DNA from: Bordetella parapertussis
GTDB lineage: Bacteria > Pseudomonadota > Gammaproteobacteria > Burkholderiales > SG8-39
DNA length: 64,000 nucleotides
NCBI GenBank assembly: GCA_945862265.1
Contig: CAMAXP010000001.1
Coordinates: 62,001 to 126,000, forward strand
Direction: 5' to 3'
Within the stretch, counting starts at the first letter, position 1; every line of letters starts with the position of its first letter. The notes beneath the pieces were generated by a model. The model saw nothing but the letters and a program-made list of their open reading frames with translations. It was not told where the DNA came from and did no database searches. The translations under genes were made by a program, and so were the position numbers. Positions 48,572 through 57,706 of the stretch are shown piece by piece.

Positions 48572-49825
48572 GTGGCAACCATCGCAATCACAGGCGGTAC
48601 CCTGATCGATGGCAGCGGGCGTGATCCCGTCAAGAACGCGACCGTCGTCATCGAAGACGAGCGCATCGTCGCGGCCGGGCCCGGTTCTTCCGTGGCGGTG
48701 CCCAAGGGCGCCCAGGTGCTGGACGCCGCAGGGCGCACCGTGCTGCCCGGCATCATCGATTGCCATGTGCATGGCACCTACCGCGCGCGCGACATGCGCC
48801 AGCACCTGCTGAACGCGCCGACCTATAACGTACTGCGCTCGACGTCCGTGCTGAAGGAAACGCTGGCCTGCGGCGTCACCACCGCGCGTGACATGGGCGG
48901 GGCCGATGCAGGTTTCCGCGAGGCCATCAACGAGGGCTACATCGACGGACCGCGCCTGCAGATCGCGATCGCGATGGTGTCGCAGACCGGCGGCCACGGC
49001 GACGCCTGGGTGCCGGCCGGCCTGCGCGTGCAGAAGCGCGCGTGGCTGCCCAGCCCGGTCGCCGACGGCGCGGATGAGGTGCGCCGGCTTGTGCGCCACC
49101 TCCTCATGGCCGGCGCCGATTTCATCAAGATCTGCGCGACCGGCGGCATTACCTCGGTCACCGATTCGTGGGACGAGCCGCAGTTCACGCTGGAGGAAAT
49201 CCGCGTGGCGGTCACCGAGGCCGCGATGCGCAGGAAGACGGTCGCCGTGCACGCCGAGGGCGTCGACGGCATCCGCACGGCGCTCGCTGCCGATATCCAT
49301 TCCCTCGAGCACGGCTGGTTCATCGACGAGCAGTGCGCCGACATGATGGTGAAGACCGGCACCTGGTGGGTGCCGACGCTGGCCCTCGTGCCGCTCTCGC
49401 TCGAGCATCGCAAGAAGAACACGGCCTGGGACAAGCAGCAGCTCGCCAACGAGTCGGACAAGGAATACGAGATCTTCGACCGCATGCAAAAGCAGATCCC
49501 GCTCTGGAAAGATGCGGTGAAGCGGGGTGTGAAGGTCGCGTTCGGCACCGACCAGTCGCACCGGCTGCTGGTGGGGGAAAACCTCGTCGAGTTCCGCTTC
49601 ATGGTGGAGTGGCTGGGCATGACGCCCATGGAGGCGCTCGTCGCCGCCACCGGTCGCGCCGCCGAGTGCATTGGACGCAGCGATGTCGGCGTGCTCGAGG
49701 CGGGGCGCTATGCGGACGTGCTGGTCGTGGACGGCGACCCGCTCTCGAACATCCGCATTCTCGAGGAACGCGAGCGCATCAAGCTGGTGATGAAGGCCGG
49801 GCGCGCCTACACCAATACCCTGTAG
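48572..49825 (+). CDS. Metal-dependent amidohydrolase (imidazolonepropionase/dipeptidase-like)
   Basis: A 417-residue amidohydrolase-superfamily enzyme with GTG start at 48572, 4 bp after the aldehyde dehydrogenase. Metal ligands are His65-x-His67 (GIIDCHVHG), Lys186 in FIKICATGG as the carbamylated bridge, His227 (VAVHAEG), His247 (SLEHGW) and Asp327 (AFGTDQSH). The binuclear pattern fits Xaa-Pro-dipeptidase/prolidase-like members. It would hydrolyse a cyclic amide, ester or similar bond of a ring-derived intermediate. Confidence 0.93.
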   Translation: MATIAITGGTLIDGSGRDPVKNATVVIEDERIVAAGPGSSVAVPKGAQVLDAAGRTVLPGIIDCHVHGTYRARDMRQHLLNAPTYNVLRSTSVLKETLACGVTTARDMGGADAGFREAINEGYIDGPRLQIAIAMVSQTGGHGDAWVPAGLRVQKRAWLPSPVADGADEVRRLVRHLLMAGADFIKICATGGITSVTDSWDEPQFTLEEIRVAVTEAAMRRKTVAVHAEGVDGIRTALAADIHSLEHGWFIDEQCADMMVKTGTWWVPTLALVPLSLEHRKKNTAWDKQQLANESDKEYEIFDRMQKQIPLWKDAVKRGVKVAFGTDQSHRLLVGENLVEFRFMVEWLGMTPMEALVAATGRAAECIGRSDVGVLEAGRYADVLVVDGDPLSNIRILEERERIKLVMKAGRAYTNTL

Positions 49826-49847
49826 TGCAACCCTAGCTGGAGCCGAC

Positions 49848-50336
49848 GTGTTTCCAAAAGACCTGCTTGAAAAGGCCGCGCGCGCGCTCGACGCCGCGAA
49901 GGCCGCCAACGTGCGCATTGCAACCGCCGAGACCTGCACTGCGGGCCTCGTTTCCGGGTGCCTCACTTCGGTGTCCGGCGCGTCGCAGATCTTCGAGCGC
50001 GGGTTCGTCCTTTACCATGACTCCGCCAAGGCCACGGGCCTTGGCGTCGCGGAGGAAATCTCCCGCGCCCATGGCGCCGTCAGCGCTGAAGTCACCCAGG
50101 GCCTCGCCGAAGGCGCGCTGAAGAACTCGACGGCCGGCGTCGCGGTTGCCGTCACCGGCTACGCAGGTCCCGGCGGCGGCAACGAAAAGAATCCCGTCGG
50201 CACCTGCTACATCGCCGCAGCGCGTACCGGCGTGCCCACGCTCGTCGAGCGCCACGTGTTCCCCGGAGACCGCGACGGCGTGCGCCTCGCTGCCGTAGGC
50301 GCCGCGCTCGACCTGGTCGTCAAGCGCCTTGCCTAA
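49848..50336 (+). CDS. CinA C-terminal-domain nicotinamide-nucleotide amidase
   Basis: A 162-residue single-domain CinA (PncC-like) with GTG start. RIATAETCTAGLVSGCLTSV contains the catalytic Ser/Thr-rich loop, SQIFERGFVLYHDSAKATGL the next, and VAVTGYAGPGGGNEKNPVGT the conserved Gly-rich loop. PncC deamidates nicotinamide mononucleotide to nicotinate mononucleotide, the product of NadC. Closing an operon that starts with a NadC-like enzyme, it strengthens the idea of pyridine-ribotide chemistry. Confidence 0.93.
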   Translation: MFPKDLLEKAARALDAAKAANVRIATAETCTAGLVSGCLTSVSGASQIFERGFVLYHDSAKATGLGVAEEISRAHGAVSAEVTQGLAEGALKNSTAGVAVAVTGYAGPGGGNEKNPVGTCYIAAARTGVPTLVERHVFPGDRDGVRLAAVGAALDLVVKRLA

Positions 50337-51378
50337 TCAAAATCGGGGTCTGTCCCCGGTTTTGGTGTTGACGGGGGCGCTGGGGGCGGGGAAGACCACG
50401 CTGCTCAATGCGGCTCTCAAGGGCGGTGCGATCCGCAACGCGGCCGTCATCGTCAACGAGTTCGGGGCGGTCGGCATCGACAATGTGCTGATCGAGGCCT
50501 CGAGCGAGGATGTGGTGCTGCTTCCCGGCGGTTGCGTGTGCTGCCAGGTGCGCGCGGACCTCGCCGAAGCCCTGCTGCGCCTCGAGCGCGGCGTCTCGCG
50601 CGGCGACATTCCTGCTTTCGAACGCATCGTGGTGGAGACCAGCGGGCTTGCCGAACCCGGGCCGATCCTGCAGCTGTTTGCCGAGTCGCCCGCGCTGGCC
50701 GGGCGCTATCGGCTCGATGCAGTGGTGACCGTTGTGGACGCCTTGCTTGGCGGGGCCGCGCTCGGCGAAGAAGGCACTGCTTTTCGCCAGGCGTTGCTGG
50801 CCGACCGGCTCATCCTCAGCAAGGTGGAGGGCGTCGCGCAAGCGACGTTGGGTGAGCTCGAGGCGAGGCTTCAGGCCATCAACCGGCATGCCGACTATGT
50901 GCGCGCCGCGCGCGGCGCTGCAGATCCAGACTGGTTTTCTCCCGCATTGCCGGCCACTGCGCGCAGCGTGCCGCCCGAAGCGTTGCGCGCGGCGCACGAC
51001 GAGTCGATCAATTCCTTTGTGCTCGAGTGGGCGCCGGCGCAACCGCTTGCCGCCATCGGCGGATGGCTGCAGGGCCTGGCGGATACCTACGGCGCCAGGC
51101 TGCTGCGCGTGAAGGGAATCGTGTCCGTCGAGGAAGACCCGCATGCGGTCGCGGTGCACGCGATCCAGCACCTGGTGGCGCCGCCGGAGTTTCTCTCGGT
51201 CCCCGGCAGCGACAGCCGGGTGGTGTTCATTACCCGCGGGCTCGAGCCGGGCGATGTGGTGCCGGCGTGGCCGTGCGCAGCGGGGGCCGTTCAGGCGCCA
51301 CGCCGGTCGCCAGCAGGCTCCACACTGCTTCTGCAGCCGGGGGCAGGCGCTTTTTCCGGCGCAGCAACTCGACGGTAA
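50329..51378 (+). CDS. CobW/COG0523-type GTPase (metal chaperone family)
   Basis: A 349-residue G3E GTPase starting at TTG inside the end of the CinA gene. LTGALGAGKTTLLNAAL is the P-loop, NEFG the next motif, and GGCVCCQVR (Cys69, Cys71, Cys72) the metal-binding CxCC. ETSGLAEPGPIL is the Walker B region. The base-recognition motif reads LSKVEG in place of NKxD, which may alter nucleotide choice. The last ~50 residues overlap the convergent LysR gene by 149 bp and look unlike the family, so the native stop may have been lost. Confidence 0.88.
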   Translation: MPNQNRGLSPVLVLTGALGAGKTTLLNAALKGGAIRNAAVIVNEFGAVGIDNVLIEASSEDVVLLPGGCVCCQVRADLAEALLRLERGVSRGDIPAFERIVVETSGLAEPGPILQLFAESPALAGRYRLDAVVTVVDALLGGAALGEEGTAFRQALLADRLILSKVEGVAQATLGELEARLQAINRHADYVRAARGAADPDWFSPALPATARSVPPEALRAAHDESINSFVLEWAPAQPLAAIGGWLQGLADTYGARLLRVKGIVSVEEDPHAVAVHAIQHLVAPPEFLSVPGSDSRVVFITRGLEPGDVVPAWPCAAGAVQAPRRSPAGSTLLLQPGAGAFSGAATRR

Positions 51379-52198
51379 GCGGGATGTCCCAGTCGCCGCC
51401 GCCCACGCGCGCGAGGCTGCCGTCACCGAGGTTGCGCTCGATCGTCGAGCGGGGCAGCCAGGCGACCCCCATGCCCTGCAGCGCAAGTTCCTTGAGCACG
51501 AAAATCAGCGGATCCTCGAAGAGCTTCTGCGGCCGTACCTCAGACACGCGGCTGGCAACCTCATCGTCCACCACGCGACCGATGAACGAGGAGCGCCCGT
51601 AGGGCAGGTAGACGAGGGGGGCGCCGGGAATCACCGGCAGGAGGTAGCCGGGCTGGCCGCGCCGCTGCGGCGCGCACACCGGGATCAGGGGCTCGTCGCC
51701 GATCTCGATCGATTCGAGTTTGTCGAAGGCCGCCGGTCGAGGCAGCGATGGATGGCGATAAGAGAGCGCCAGGTCGGCTTCGCCGCCGGCGTAGCGCTCT
51801 GCCACTTCATCGATCCTCTTGACCGAGCCCCGGCCCACGATGGGCCCGATTTCGCGATTGAGGCGCGCGAGCAGCGCCGGGAAGATGCCGGCCGAGCATG
51901 GGATCGGCATCAGGAACGAGACCGTCGGTGCGGACTCTGACGCATTCGCGCGCATGGAGGCGCGAAAGTCGAGCAGCGGCTCGACGCTCCCGACCGCGAT
52001 GGGCAGCAATTGCTGGCCGGGCATGGTCAGTTCGACCGGGTGGCTGCTGCGGTCGAACAGCGGCGCGCCGACCCACTCCTCCAGCGCCTGGATGCGGCGG
52101 CTGAAGGCGGACTGGGTGACGTGTCGCTCCATGGCGGCTTTCGAGAAGTTGCCGGTGCGGACCAGGGCGAGGAAGTCCTGTAGCCAGTAGAGTTCCAT
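51230..52198 (-). CDS. LysR-family transcriptional regulator
   Basis: A 322-residue regulator. LYWLQDFLALVRTGNFSKAA and QSAFSRRIQALEEWVGAPLF form the winged helix-turn-helix. The ligand-binding domain follows (SVSF-like FLMPIPCSAGIFPALLARLN, ADLALSYRHPSLP, and ELALQGMGVAWLPRSTIERN). An Arg/Pro-rich tail after RKKRLPPAAEAVW overlaps the convergent CobW gene. No divergent target gene is adjacent, since the envelope-protein gene upstream points the same way; it may control the CobW or amidohydrolase operon. Confidence 0.93.
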   Translation of the reverse strand: MELYWLQDFLALVRTGNFSKAAMERHVTQSAFSRRIQALEEWVGAPLFDRSSHPVELTMPGQQLLPIAVGSVEPLLDFRASMRANASESAPTVSFLMPIPCSAGIFPALLARLNREIGPIVGRGSVKRIDEVAERYAGGEADLALSYRHPSLPRPAAFDKLESIEIGDEPLIPVCAPQRRGQPGYLLPVIPGAPLVYLPYGRSSFIGRVVDDEVASRVSEVRPQKLFEDPLIFVLKELALQGMGVAWLPRSTIERNLGDGSLARVGGGDWDIPLTVELLRRKKRLPPAAEAVWSLLATGVAPERPPLRTATPAPHRPARARG

Positions 52199-52216
52199 CC
52201 ATGCAGTCTACGCGTT

Positions 52217-53008
52217 CTAGCGGTGGTCGGGCTCGATGCTGCCGTTGACTACGCGAACGTGATCCCCAGCGCGCCAGGTGGGCGCGGAAGCCAGCGTGAC
52301 GGTGCGGCGCGAACCGTCCTCCATGAGCACACCAACCTCATAGGACTTCGTGGTGCGGGCGTTCTTTTCGATCGCGTTGCCCGCAAAGGCACCGCCCGCG
52401 GCGCCGAGCACGGTGGCGACCTTGTTGCCGGCGCCATTGCCGATCTGGTGGCCGAGGATCAGGCCGCCGATGCCGCCGGCTACCGCGCCGAGGCCCGTGC
52501 CTTCGCCTTTCTTCGTGACCTCCCGCATCGACTCGACAGTGCCGCAGTCGTAGCACATGGGCCGGGGCGCGACCGCAGGTGCGGGCGGCGGCGCAGGGCG
52601 GAAGTCCGGCGGCACCGGAGGATAGGTGCCTGGCGCGGGGGCTTGGGCGACCTGTACCGGCTCCGGTTGCGGTGCAGGAGGGGCGACGGCCACCGGAGGC
52701 GCGGCCGCGGGCTTAGGCTTCGGCGTGGCTTTTGCTACGGGCTTGGCTACGGGCTTGGCCACGGGCGCTGGTGCGGGTTCCGGGGCGGCGACCGCAACGG
52801 GTTGCGCGGTGGGCGCTGGCGTCGGTGTAACTGCGGCCGCGACTGCGGGGGCTTGTGCAGTCAAGGTCGGCTGCGCGGGCTGTGCGCCACCTTTGGGCAG
52901 CAGCCCCGTCATTGCGGCCACGCCAACGCCGGACGCGATGATGACAGCGACGGCGGCAGTAGCCAGGAGCGGATGCAGGCCGGGACGGGGTGCGGTTTGG
53001 GTTTCCAT
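52217..53008 (-). CDS. Glycine-zipper envelope protein with Pro/Ala-rich linker
   Basis: A 263-residue protein. A single membrane anchor lies at about residues 13-36 (LLATAAVAVIIASGVGVAAM). Residues 40-150 are a low-complexity Ala/Pro/Lys linker (PVAKPVAKPVAKATPKPKP) able to span periplasm. MCYDCGTVESMREV precedes the glycine zipper GAVAGGIGGLILGHQIGNGA and GNKVATVLGAAGGAFAGNAI. The end VLMEDGSRRTVTLASAPTWR resembles SlyB/PcP-type outer-membrane proteins. It is probably a stress-linked envelope protein. Confidence 0.88.
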   Translation of the reverse strand: METQTAPRPGLHPLLATAAVAVIIASGVGVAAMTGLLPKGGAQPAQPTLTAQAPAVAAAVTPTPAPTAQPVAVAAPEPAPAPVAKPVAKPVAKATPKPKPAAAPPVAVAPPAPQPEPVQVAQAPAPGTYPPVPPDFRPAPPPAPAVAPRPMCYDCGTVESMREVTKKGEGTGLGAVAGGIGGLILGHQIGNGAGNKVATVLGAAGGAFAGNAIEKNARTTKSYEVGVLMEDGSRRTVTLASAPTWRAGDHVRVVNGSIEPDHR

Positions 53009-53049
53009 TGCGTTCTCCTTGTGTGCTGCTTGGACAACGCAAACGCTAC

Positions 53050-53071
53050 CCTCCGCGGCCCCGCGCGGAGG
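53050..53071 (-). terminator. Hairpin downstream of lysS
   Basis: CCTCCGCG (53050-53057) pairs with CGCGGAGG (53064-53071) around a 6-nt loop in the 97 bp between the lysS stop and the next minus-strand start. There is no T-run, so it is a weak or Rho-assisted terminator at best. Confidence 0.4.
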
Positions 53072-53105
53072 TGAGCAATTGTTACCGGATGTTGCTGAAG
53101 TGTGT

Positions 53106-54629
53106 CTAGGTTTCCGGCCGCATTTGCGGGAACAGGATGACGTCGCGGATCGAGGGGCTGTCCGTGAGGATCATCACGAGCCGGTCCACGCCGATGCCCG
53201 CGCCGGCGGTGGGCGGCAGCCCGTACTCCAGCGCGCGGATGTAGTCGGCGTCGTAGAACATCGCCTCCTGGTCCCCGGCGTCCTTCTTCTGCGCCTGCTC
53301 GAGGAAGCGCGCGGCCTGGTCCTCGGGATCGTTCAGCTCCGAGAAGCCGTTGGCCATCTCCTTGGCGTCGATGAACAGTTCGAAGCGATCCACGAGTTCC
53401 GGGTCGCGGTCGGCGCGGCGCGCGAGGGGTGAAACCTCCGCCGGGTACTCGGTGACGAACGTCGGGTCGATGAGGTGCTTTTCGGCGACGGCCTCGAACA
53501 GCATCAGCTGCAACGAGCCCCAGCCGTGGTGGCCTTCGACTGCCCCGCCCAGCTGCTTCACGCGCGACTCGAGGAATTTCCGGTCGCGCAGGTCGGCCGT
53601 GGCGCTCTGCGGGTCGTACTTGCGGATCGCCTCAGGGATAGGCAGGCGGGTGAAGGCCTTGCCGAAATCGAGCGCGGTGCCCTGGTAGGTGACGTGCTCG
53701 GTGCCGAGCGCCTTCAGCGCGGCATTGCGCACGATCTTCTCGGTCAGGGTCATCATGTACTCCACCGTTTCGTAGGCGCAGTACATCTCCATCATCGTGA
53801 ACTCGGGGTTGTGCCGCGTGGACATGCCCTCGTTCCTGAAGTTGCGGTTGATCTCGAACACGCGCTCCATGCCGCCGACCACCAGCCGCTTGAGGTACAG
53901 CTCCGGCGCGATGCGCAGGAAGAGTTCCATGTCGAGGGCGTTGTGGTGGGTCTTGAAGGGGCGCGCCGCGGCGCCGCCGGGGATGGAGTGCATCATCGGC
54001 GTCTCGACTTCGAGGAAGCCTTCGGTGACCATCGTTTCGCGGATCGACTGCACGATGCGCGAGCGGTCGGCGAAGACCTTGCGCGAGCCTTCGTTGACGA
54101 TCAGGTCCACGTAGCGCTGGCGATAGCGGACTTCCTGGTCCGACAAGCCGTGGAATTTCTCCGGCAGCGGGCGCAGCGCCTTGGTGAGCAGGCGCAACTG
54201 CGAGGCCTGCACCGTGAGCTCGCCCTTGTTGGTCTTGAAGATCATGCCGGAGACGCCGACGATGTCGCCGAGGTCCCAGTGCTTGAAGGCGTCGTGCACG
54301 GTCTCGCCGGTGATGTCGTTCGACACGTAGATCTGGATCCGGCCCGAGCCGTCCTGCAGCGTGGCGAAGCTCGCCTTGCCCATCACGCGCTTGAGCACCA
54401 TGCGGCCGGCTACGGTGGCCGTGGCCTTCTTCTCCTCGAGCGCGGGTTTGTCGAACGCCCCGAACTCGGCGGTCAGCGCGTCCATCGCGTGCACGCGGCG
54501 GAAGTCGTTGGGGAATACGCCGCCTGCTTCACGCAGTTTTGCGAGCTTCTCGCGCCGCTCGGCGATGATCCTGTTCTCGTCCTGCGGCTCGGCCTGCGGC
54601 TGCGCGGACGATTGCTTTTGCTCGCTCAT
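53106..54629 (-). CDS. lysS: Lysyl-tRNA synthetase, class II
   Basis: A 507-residue class II enzyme. The N-terminal OB fold is [20 protein letters not shown] with [10 protein letters not shown]. Motif 2 is [20 protein letters not shown] with EMYCAY. Motif 3 is [20 protein letters not shown]. The end [12 protein letters not shown] is standard. It charges tRNA-Lys. The gene lies 1 bp after the prfB stop, which overlaps its own AAGGGG ribosome site, the classic prfB-lysS arrangement. Confidence 0.98.
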   Translation of the reverse strand: MSEQKQSSAQPQAEPQDENRIIAERREKLAKLREAGGVFPNDFRRVHAMDALTAEFGAFDKPALEEKKATATVAGRMVLKRVMGKASFATLQDGSGRIQIYVSNDITGETVHDAFKHWDLGDIVGVSGMIFKTNKGELTVQASQLRLLTKALRPLPEKFHGLSDQEVRYRQRYVDLIVNEGSRKVFADRSRIVQSIRETMVTEGFLEVETPMMHSIPGGAAARPFKTHHNALDMELFLRIAPELYLKRLVVGGMERVFEINRNFRNEGMSTRHNPEFTMMEMYCAYETVEYMMTLTEKIVRNAALKALGTEHVTYQGTALDFGKAFTRLPIPEAIRKYDPQSATADLRDRKFLESRVKQLGGAVEGHHGWGSLQLMLFEAVAEKHLIDPTFVTEYPAEVSPLARRADRDPELVDRFELFIDAKEMANGFSELNDPEDQAARFLEQAQKKDAGDQEAMFYDADYIRALEYGLPPTAGAGIGVDRLVMILTDSPSIRDVILFPQMRPET

Positions 54630-54630
54630 G

Positions 54631-55735
54631 TCAAACCCCTTGCTTCAGGCTGGCGGTGATGAAGTCGTCCAGGTCGCCGTCGAGCACGCCCTGGGTGTTG
54701 CCGATCTCGACGTTCGTGCGCAAATCCTTGATCCGCGACTGGTCGAGAACGTAGGAGCGGATCTGGTGGCCCCAGCCGATGTCGGTCTTGGAGTCCTCGA
54801 GCTTGTCCTGCTCGGCCTGGCGCTTGCGCAGTTCGACTTCGTAGAGCTTCGACTTCAGCATCGCCATCGCCTCTGCGCGGTTGCGGTGCTGGGAGCGGTC
54901 GTTCTGGCACTGCACGACGATGTTCGTGGGCAGGTGCGTGATGCGCACCGCGGAGTCGGTCTTGTTGATGTGCTGGCCGCCCGCGCCCGAGGCGCGGTAG
55001 GTGTCGATGCGCAGGTCCGCCGGGTTGATCTCGACTTCGATCGAATCGTCGACCTCGGGGTAGATGAACACGCTGGCAAACGAAGTGTGGCGCCGCGCGT
55101 TCGAATCGAACGGCGACTTCCTCACCAGGCGGTGCACGCCCGTCTCGGTGCGCAGCGTTCCGTAGGCATAGTCGCCCGTGACCTTGATCGTCGCGCCCTT
55201 GATGCCGGCGACTTCGCCGTCGGACTGCTCGAGGATCTCGACCGCGAAGCCGCGTTTCTCGCAGAAGCGCAGGTACATGCGCTCGAGCATCGAGGCCCAG
55301 TCCTGCGCCTCGGTGCCGCCCGAGCCGGCCTGGATGTCGACGAAGCAGTTGGCCGGATCCATCGGGTTGTTGAACATGCGCTGGAATTCAAGCCGCGCGA
55401 CCTGCTTCTCGATCGCCTTGACGTCGGATTCGACGCTCACCAGCGTTTCGTCGTCGTTCTCCTCGCGCGACATGCCGAAGAGTTCGCGTGAGTCAGTCAG
55501 GACGGAGGCGATCTGCGTGAGGCTGCCGACGGTGGCGTCGAGCGACTTCTTTTCCCGGCCGAGGTCCTGGGCGCGCTTCTGGTCGTTCCAGGCCGCGGGA
55601 TCCTCGAGCTGCCGGGCGACTTCCTCTAGGCGCTGTTGCTTCGCATCGAAGTCAAAGATACCTCCGCAACTCGGCCGACCGCGCTTCGAGGTCGGTGAGC
55701 AGTGAGGCGAGCTGGTTGATGCGTTCGGCTTCCAT
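54631..55735 (-). CDS. prfB: Peptide chain release factor 2 with programmed +1 frameshift
   Basis: The gene is in two frames. From the ATG at 55735, 27 codons end AELRRYL at an in-frame TGA (55652-55654). The context GGAGG-TAT-CTT-TGA-C is the conserved slippage site with its internal Shine-Dalgarno. After the +1 shift [16 protein letters not shown] continues for 340 residues, 367 in total. [10 protein letters not shown] carries the SPF stop-recognition motif and [14 protein letters not shown] the GGQ catalytic motif. RF2 reads UGA and UAA, and low RF2 favours the shift, so it regulates itself. Confidence 0.97.
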
Positions 55736-55797
55736 GGGGCTTTGTCTTGGTCTAGCGCTGGGAGGGGCGGATTATACAGCCGGGGGGGCTGTACCCT

Positions 55798-55803
55798 TAG
55801 AAT
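55798..55803 (+). promoter_or_regulatory. Possible -10 of the TPR-protein gene
   Basis: TAGAAT lies 36 bp before the ATG at 55840, in the gap divergent from prfB. A clear -35 is not seen. Assignment rests on the hexamer and position. Confidence 0.3.
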
Positions 55804-55839
55804 GGCGGAAGTGTCTTGTCCCATGGGTCCAGAAAGCAG

Positions 55840-56484
55840 ATGAAGCACATTCGAAATTTTTCCGGCGTCCTGTTGCTGTACATGTTCTTCCCGGGATTGC
55901 ACGCGGCCCTGCCGATCCCCGAGATCCCGATGTACGGCGATCCCGCGCGTGCCGCCAACCTCAAGGAAAGCGACAAGGCGTTCATCGCCTCGCTCGAACA
56001 GTCGGGCAAGAGCCGGCAGGCGGTCGCCAAGGAGGTCCTGCGCGCCGCGTGGGCCCTCTACCAGAACCTCGAGTACGGCCCGGCGATGCGCAAGTTCAAT
56101 CAGGCCTGGCTGCTCGACCCCGAGAACGGGGATGCCTTTCATGGCTTTGCGGTTATCTCGCTGGTGCGCGACAAGGCGATCGTCGAGACCGAGGGGTTCT
56201 TCAAGCAAGCCCTCTCCAAGCCCGGGGTCAACCCGAATGTCTATGTGGATTACGGGCGCTTCCTGTGGATAGGGAACCGCCTGGAGGAAAGCCTCGCCCA
56301 GCTGCACAAGGCACTGGAGCTCGCGCCCAAGGTGCACAACGCCCGCTCGAACATTGCGCTGGTGCATTACAAGCAGCGCGATTACGCCAAGGCCTGCGAA
56401 TTCGCGCGGTCCGCCAAGGCGAACGGCGACGACCTGCAGCCCGGGTTCCTCGACGAGATGTGCGCCAAGGGAGCGACCGGGTGA
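55840..56484 (+). CDS. Exported tetratricopeptide-repeat protein
   Basis: A 214-residue protein. [20 protein letters not shown] is a signal peptide. TPR-like helix pairs follow from about residue 65: [20 protein letters not shown] with [37 protein letters not shown], and [20 protein letters not shown]. It probably forms a periplasmic protein-protein scaffold. The ATG at 55840 is preferred over one 8 codons earlier because of the signal peptide. It overlaps the small membrane-protein gene by 4 bp. Confidence 0.85.
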   Translation: MKHIRNFSGVLLLYMFFPGLHAALPIPEIPMYGDPARAANLKESDKAFIASLEQSGKSRQAVAKEVLRAAWALYQNLEYGPAMRKFNQAWLLDPENGDAFHGFAVISLVRDKAIVETEGFFKQALSKPGVNPNVYVDYGRFLWIGNRLEESLAQLHKALELAPKVHNARSNIALVHYKQRDYAKACEFARSAKANGDDLQPGFLDEMCAKGATG

Positions 56485-56717
56485 GCGAAGCCCGTCTGTC
56501 CGCATCCGAATATTCGGCGTGGCGCGCGAAGCTGGCGGTGGTGTTCGCGTTGCGCGTGGCCTGCGCGGGCGGCGTCATCTGGCTATGGGATGACCTCGAT
56601 TCCCTGCAGAAGGCCGTGGCGATCGCGGTGGTGGCAGTCGTCGTGCCCAGGCTGACGTCCGTGCGCCGGATGCTCGTGCCCTACGAGCGCTACGTTGCCG
56701 AAGGGCTGCCCAAGTAA
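56481..56717 (+). CDS. Small two-helix membrane protein of unknown function
   Basis: A 78-residue protein with a GTG start overlapping the TPR gene stop. Hydrophobic stretches at about residues 17-34 ([19 protein letters not shown]) and 41-57 ([17 protein letters not shown]) suggest two membrane passes, with a charged N-terminus. I do not recognise a family. Coupling to the TPR protein suggests a shared envelope function. Confidence 0.65.
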   Translation: MSEARLSASEYSAWRAKLAVVFALRVACAGGVIWLWDDLDSLQKAVAIAVVAVVVPRLTSVRRMLVPYERYVAEGLPK

Positions 56718-56810
56718 GGCCTAACGGCCCGGCGCGAGGTGTAGTCCTCGGCGATGTTGTCTTCGAAATACGCATACGCGCTTGCTATCCATGCCAGCCT
56801 CCCCGGTCCT

Positions 56811-57689
56811 TTACTTGTCCGCCGGACTTGCGCTCCAGGCGGAGCGTGCCCCGGTGGCCTCGACTGACCCCTCGATCGCGGCGCGTTCCACCGTGCCATT
56901 GAATACCAGGGGGCGGGCGCGATCGACCGGGAGCGTGAACGAGAGGGTTTTACCGACGAGCTTTGCATTTTCGATCGGCACCTCGCGACCGCCGACCTTC
57001 GCCATGCCGCCGATCTTCTGCATCTGCTGCTTGAGTTCGATCGAGATCGGTTGCTTCGACACCGCCGGCGCAACCTTGATGGTCCAGCGGCCCTCGACCT
57101 TCGCGGGCACGACGTAAAGGTAGATGATGGTCGTGGTGACCCCGCTGATCTTGATCTTGTCCTCGAGGTCGAAGACCTTGGTTTCCTCCGGGATCCAGCC
57201 GCTGAGCCCGTAGTCGTGCGACAGGATGCGCGTGCCGGGCTTCAGTTCCGCCTGCAGCTTGTCCGACAGCATGTTTACCGTGTTGGGCAGCAGGTACATC
57301 GTGAGGACGGTCGCCTGCGAGATGTCGGTCTTGAAGAGATCCTGCTTGATGAACTTCACGCGGTCCGCGAGCCCCTCGTTCTTCGCCGCCTCGTTGGAGA
57401 GTTTCACCAGGTTGTCCTGGATCTCCACGCCGAAGCCGCGTGCGCCGTAGACCTTGGCCGCGGTCAGCACAATGCGCCCGTCGCCGGACCCCAGGTCGAT
57501 GACGAAGTCGCCCGGGCCGATGCCCGCGACCTTCAGCATGTCGGCCACCACGCTCTGTGGCGAGGGCACGTACGGCCCGGCGTTGATTTGCTGCGCGACT
57601 GCGGCCGCCATGAAGAGCCAGCCGGTAAGCAGGCAGGCTATGCGCACGATGGAAGCGGGGGCGATGTGGTGGGCGAGGTGCAGGACCAT
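56811..57689 (-). CDS. Exported class I SAM methyltransferase-like protein
   Basis: A 292-residue protein with an N-terminal hydrophobic signal (VRIACLLTGWLFMAAAVA, cleavage near AQQINAG). YVPSPQSVVADMLKVAGIGP then GDFVIDLGSGDGRIVLTAAK is motif I, RGFGVEIQDNLVKLSNEAA motif II, and VLTMYLLPNTVNMLSDKLQA motif IV. The last ~90 residues (PAKVEGRWTIKVAPAVSKQP onward) form an extra beta-rich domain. Similar exported SAM-fold proteins are known but unexplained. It is transcribed in the same direction as recJ, 17 bp downstream. Confidence 0.85.
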   Translation of the reverse strand: MVLHLAHHIAPASIVRIACLLTGWLFMAAAVAQQINAGPYVPSPQSVVADMLKVAGIGPGDFVIDLGSGDGRIVLTAAKVYGARGFGVEIQDNLVKLSNEAAKNEGLADRVKFIKQDLFKTDISQATVLTMYLLPNTVNMLSDKLQAELKPGTRILSHDYGLSGWIPEETKVFDLEDKIKISGVTTTIIYLYVVPAKVEGRWTIKVAPAVSKQPISIELKQQMQKIGGMAKVGGREVPIENAKLVGKTLSFTLPVDRARPLVFNGTVERAAIEGSVEATGARSAWSASPADK

Positions 57690-57706
57690 GGGATGTGCTC
57701 AGGCTT

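Noticed and set aside
55736..56505. Long upstream extension of the main prfB frame
   Set aside because: It is antisense to the TPR gene. The RF2 start and frameshift site at 55735-55652 explain the gene fully.
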